This document shows, piece after piece, positions 6,363 through 7,866 of a DNA stretch of 7,866 bases (position 1 is the stretch's first letter; every line of letters starts with the position of its first letter). Origin of the DNA: UBA3222 sp002363035 (lineage in GTDB: Bacteria > Verrucomicrobiota > Verrucomicrobiia > Opitutales > UBA9783); contig CAMPCR010000042.1 of the NCBI GenBank assembly GCA_946646575.1, positions 1 to 7,866 of the forward strand. Reading direction: 5' to 3'. The position numbers were made by a program, and so were the translations under genes. The notes below the pieces were generated by a model. The model was given only the letters and a program-made list of their open reading frames with translations. It made no database searches and was not told the origin of the DNA.

Positions 6363-7427
6363 ATGCAGTCTTTAAGTTACACGTTGGAGGATCTTGTTCG
6401 GTTGGTGCGACCCGATAAAATACAAGGGCGTTCCGACCAAAAGGTGTTCACCGGAATTGCAAGCCTGGAAAAGGCGCAAAAGGGAGACATTTCTTTCCTC
6501 GGGAATTTAAAGTATAAATCTCAGGTTTTTCAATCAAACGCCTCGTTGATTTTGCTTCCGACGACCTTTGTCGGAACGCCGCGCGAAGGGCAGGTTTTTT
6601 TGTTGCTCGAAAATCCGTCGAAGGGATTGGACGCAATTTGCCGCGATATTGAGCAGAAAACAAAACCTCGTTTCAGACCCGGCATTCATCCGACGGCGGT
6701 TATTGATCCGACGGCAAGTGTTTCGCCGAAAGCCTTTATCGGACCTTTGTGCGTCATCGGCGCGCACGCCGTGATTGAGGAAGAAGTTGCTTTGACCGCG
6801 CACATTTACGTCGGCGAACGCGTAACGATCCAATCGCAAACCGTCGTTCGTCCGAACGTTTCGCTGTTGGAAGGCACATATATCGGGCGTCGTTGTTACC
6901 TGGATGCGGGTGTGGTGATCGGTTCCGAAGGTTACGGGTACGAAACGGAGAACGGGAAACATTATCGTTCGCCGCAACTCGGGCGCGTGGTGTTGGAGGA
7001 TGAAGTCGATCTCGGGGCAAACACGACGATTGACCGCGCGCGCTTTGAAGAAACCCGTATCGGTGAAGGAACGAAAATCGATAATTTGGTGCAAATCGGG
7101 CATAACGTTATCATCGGGAAGCGTTGCTTCATCGTGGCATTTGTCGGGATTGCCGGCAGTACGCACATCGGTGATGACACAATTCTTGCCGGGCAAGCCG
7201 GGATTGCCGGGCACTTGCGCATCGGCAATCATGTTGTCGTCGGAGCGCAATCGGGCGTTTCGCAGGATTTGGAAGATCATGCTTTTGTGCGCGGAACGGT
7301 GGCGGTTCCGTTCATGCTGGCGCACCGCATCGATCGCTTAAAATGCAAACTGCCGGAACTTTTCAAGCGCGTGGATCATCTGGAGAAGGTTTTTTCCTAC
7401 CTGAGTGCGGATGTAACGAAGGGGTAG
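6363..7427 (+). CDS. lpxD: UDP-3-O-(3-hydroxyacyl)glucosamine N-acyltransferase LpxD
   Basis: This is the third enzyme of lipid A synthesis, moving a 3-hydroxyacyl chain from acyl carrier protein to the 2-amino group of UDP-3-O-acylglucosamine in the cytoplasm. Its 354 residues compare with about 340 in E. coli. Residues 1 to about 105 form the uridine-binding N-terminal domain (FTGIASLEKAQKGDISFLGNLKY, 29-51). From HPTAVIDPTASV (109-120) to about 300 run hexapeptide repeats of a left-handed beta helix, including GSEGYGYE (187-194) and LGANTTIDRARF (217-228). The expected catalytic His is His247 in NLVQIGHNVIIG, and His284 in GIAGHLRIG matches the second conserved His. A helical, charged C-terminus (321-354) would bind acyl carrier protein. 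The ATG at 6363 fits the family start; GAAAGAA five bases upstream is a weak Shine-Dalgarno. The usual downstream lpxC/fabZ/lpxA genes are absent here. Confidence 0.97.
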   Translation: MQSLSYTLEDLVRLVRPDKIQGRSDQKVFTGIASLEKAQKGDISFLGNLKYKSQVFQSNASLILLPTTFVGTPREGQVFLLLENPSKGLDAICRDIEQKTKPRFRPGIHPTAVIDPTASVSPKAFIGPLCVIGAHAVIEEEVALTAHIYVGERVTIQSQTVVRPNVSLLEGTYIGRRCYLDAGVVIGSEGYGYETENGKHYRSPQLGRVVLEDEVDLGANTTIDRARFEETRIGEGTKIDNLVQIGHNVIIGKRCFIVAFVGIAGSTHIGDDTILAGQAGIAGHLRIGNHVVVGAQSGVSQDLEDHAFVRGTVAVPFMLAHRIDRLKCKLPELFKRVDHLEKVFSYLSADVTKG

Positions 7428-7716
7428 GCGTTTAGGGTTTCCGGGTTTAGTGTTTAATGGTCGGCATATTGTCGGTGGTCTTGTAGAGTGAGATACTGGA
7501 ACTCTGTTGAAAATGCGGTTTTGTATGTCTGTACTGCCTGAATTTCCATTTTTTTAAGATTTTCCATAATACCATCGAAGCGTAAAATATTTCAATTTTT
7601 GCTTTCGGTTGTATAAAATGGTTGTGGAGTTCGGGACGGTTTTTCACGTGATACAAAGCCACGTGTTGGTTCCCTTGTTCGCAATTTATTCACACTTGTA
7701 ATAAAAGTACCGCCTT
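7428..7716. other. AT-rich gene-poor gap after lpxD
   Basis: No confident gene is visible. The region drops to near 30% GC in places (for example 7561-7620). A frame of about 80 codons free of stops runs on the minus strand (7447-7689, GTG start possible at 7662), but its product, containing ALYHVKNRPELHNHF and ending KTTDNMPTIKH, matches no family I recognise. It might be a remnant of a mobile-element gene, which I cannot show. A GT-rich stretch with repeated GTTTA units follows lpxD (7429-7456), and AGAGT (7485-7489) can pair with ACTCT (7501-7505). No clear terminator for lpxD was found. Confidence 0.5.
7645..7665. repeat. Pair of CACGTG palindromes
   Basis: The 6-bp palindrome CACGTG occurs at 7645-7650 and 7660-7665, with starts 15 bp apart, in the AT-rich gap ahead of the pheT-like piece. 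Paired palindromes can serve as operator sites, but no regulator is known here and chance occurrence is possible. Confidence 0.25.
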
Positions 7717-7866
7717 TGTTTTTATACCAAACCCACGCAGTCGGTACGTCGTTGGAGGAATTGTTCGGCAATACGAAGAATATTATCCTGGACGTCGCGA
7801 TCCCGTCTAACCGTGGCGATTGTTTGGGATTGCGTCGGAATTTAGAGGAAATTGAGGGCGTTTTTC
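7716..7866 (+). pseudogene. pheT: pheT-like fragment lacking its 5' part, runs off window
   Basis: The frame is open from 7617 to the right edge and has possible starts only at non-ATG codons such as TTG 7716. From about 7731 the translation reads AVGTSLEELFGNTKNI and then DVAIPSNRGDCLGLRRNLEE. This resembles the segment of phenylalanyl-tRNA synthetase beta subunit that follows its N-terminal tRNA-binding-like domain: 'vGt.l.eyLg.dd.vie..vtpNR.DCLg..GiAREv'. In complete PheT this lies roughly 125-150 residues from the N-terminus, yet no upstream frame shows the missing part; AT-rich sequence takes its place. The conserved GiARE step reads RRNLEE here, suggesting divergence or decay. It may be a broken gene, a recombined 5' end, or an assembly joint. 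The family match is moderately sure; the broken status is inferred because the 3' part lies outside the window. Confidence 0.5.

Noticed and set aside
6534..7325. 263-codon open frame on the minus strand opposite lpxD
   Set aside because: It lies wholly inside lpxD, whose motifs are intact, and its Arg-rich product resembles no family. It is a shadow of lpxD codon use.
7429..7456. GTTTAGGG-like repeats resembling telomere units
   Set aside because: Only a few imperfect GTTTA units occur, well inside a chromosome window; the general G/T bias of the strand explains them.
7612..7617. TATAAA as the -10 of a promoter for the pheT-like piece
   Set aside because: No acceptable -35 lies 16-18 bp upstream, and the region is AT-rich, so the hexamer is likely by chance.

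Overview
The window is about 7.9 kb of a diderm (Gram-negative, LPS-making) bacterial chromosome. Every confident gene lies on the + strand. In order it holds: the 3' end of a family 8 glycosyltransferase; rplI (ribosomal protein bL9); dnaB (replicative helicase); bamA (outer-membrane beta-barrel assembly); an ompH/skp-type periplasmic chaperone; a 351-bp stretch without a confident gene; lpxD (lipid A acyltransferase); an AT-rich gene-poor gap; and, at the right edge, a short reading frame that looks like an internal piece of pheT without its 5' part. No tRNA, rRNA, CRISPR array or convincing transposase was seen. The bamA-ompH-lpxD order is classical for diderms. A Verrucomicrobiota-like (PVC) source is a guess from overall feel only, and nothing in the window proves it.

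Layout: positions 1-6011 read as one tightly packed run. The gaps are 3 bp (glycosyltransferase/rplI), 14 bp (rplI/dnaB) and 6 bp (bamA/ompH), and dnaB and bamA overlap by 8 bp, so the run is probably transcribed together at least in part. lpxD stands apart behind its own candidate promoter. By hand count of sample lines, GC is about 35-40% in the glycosyltransferase, about 50% or more in bamA and lpxD, and near 30% in parts of the gap after lpxD. The + strand carries clearly more G than C, as expected for genes on the leading strand.

Function: the set joins information processing (rplI, dnaB) to envelope building. The glycosyltransferase probably decorates LPS or another surface glycan. LpxD makes the lipid A core. 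OmpH/Skp escorts unfolded outer-membrane proteins through the periplasm, and BamA inserts them.

The window is mostly ordinary core genome. The points worth a second look are the roughly 170-residue acidic, Ser/Thr-rich segment between the BamA signal peptide and its first POTRA domain, the dnaB-bamA overlap, the near absence of Shine-Dalgarno motifs, the truncated pheT-like piece beside an AT-rich gap, and small repeats around the ompH stop codon. I found no clear evidence of an undescribed system.
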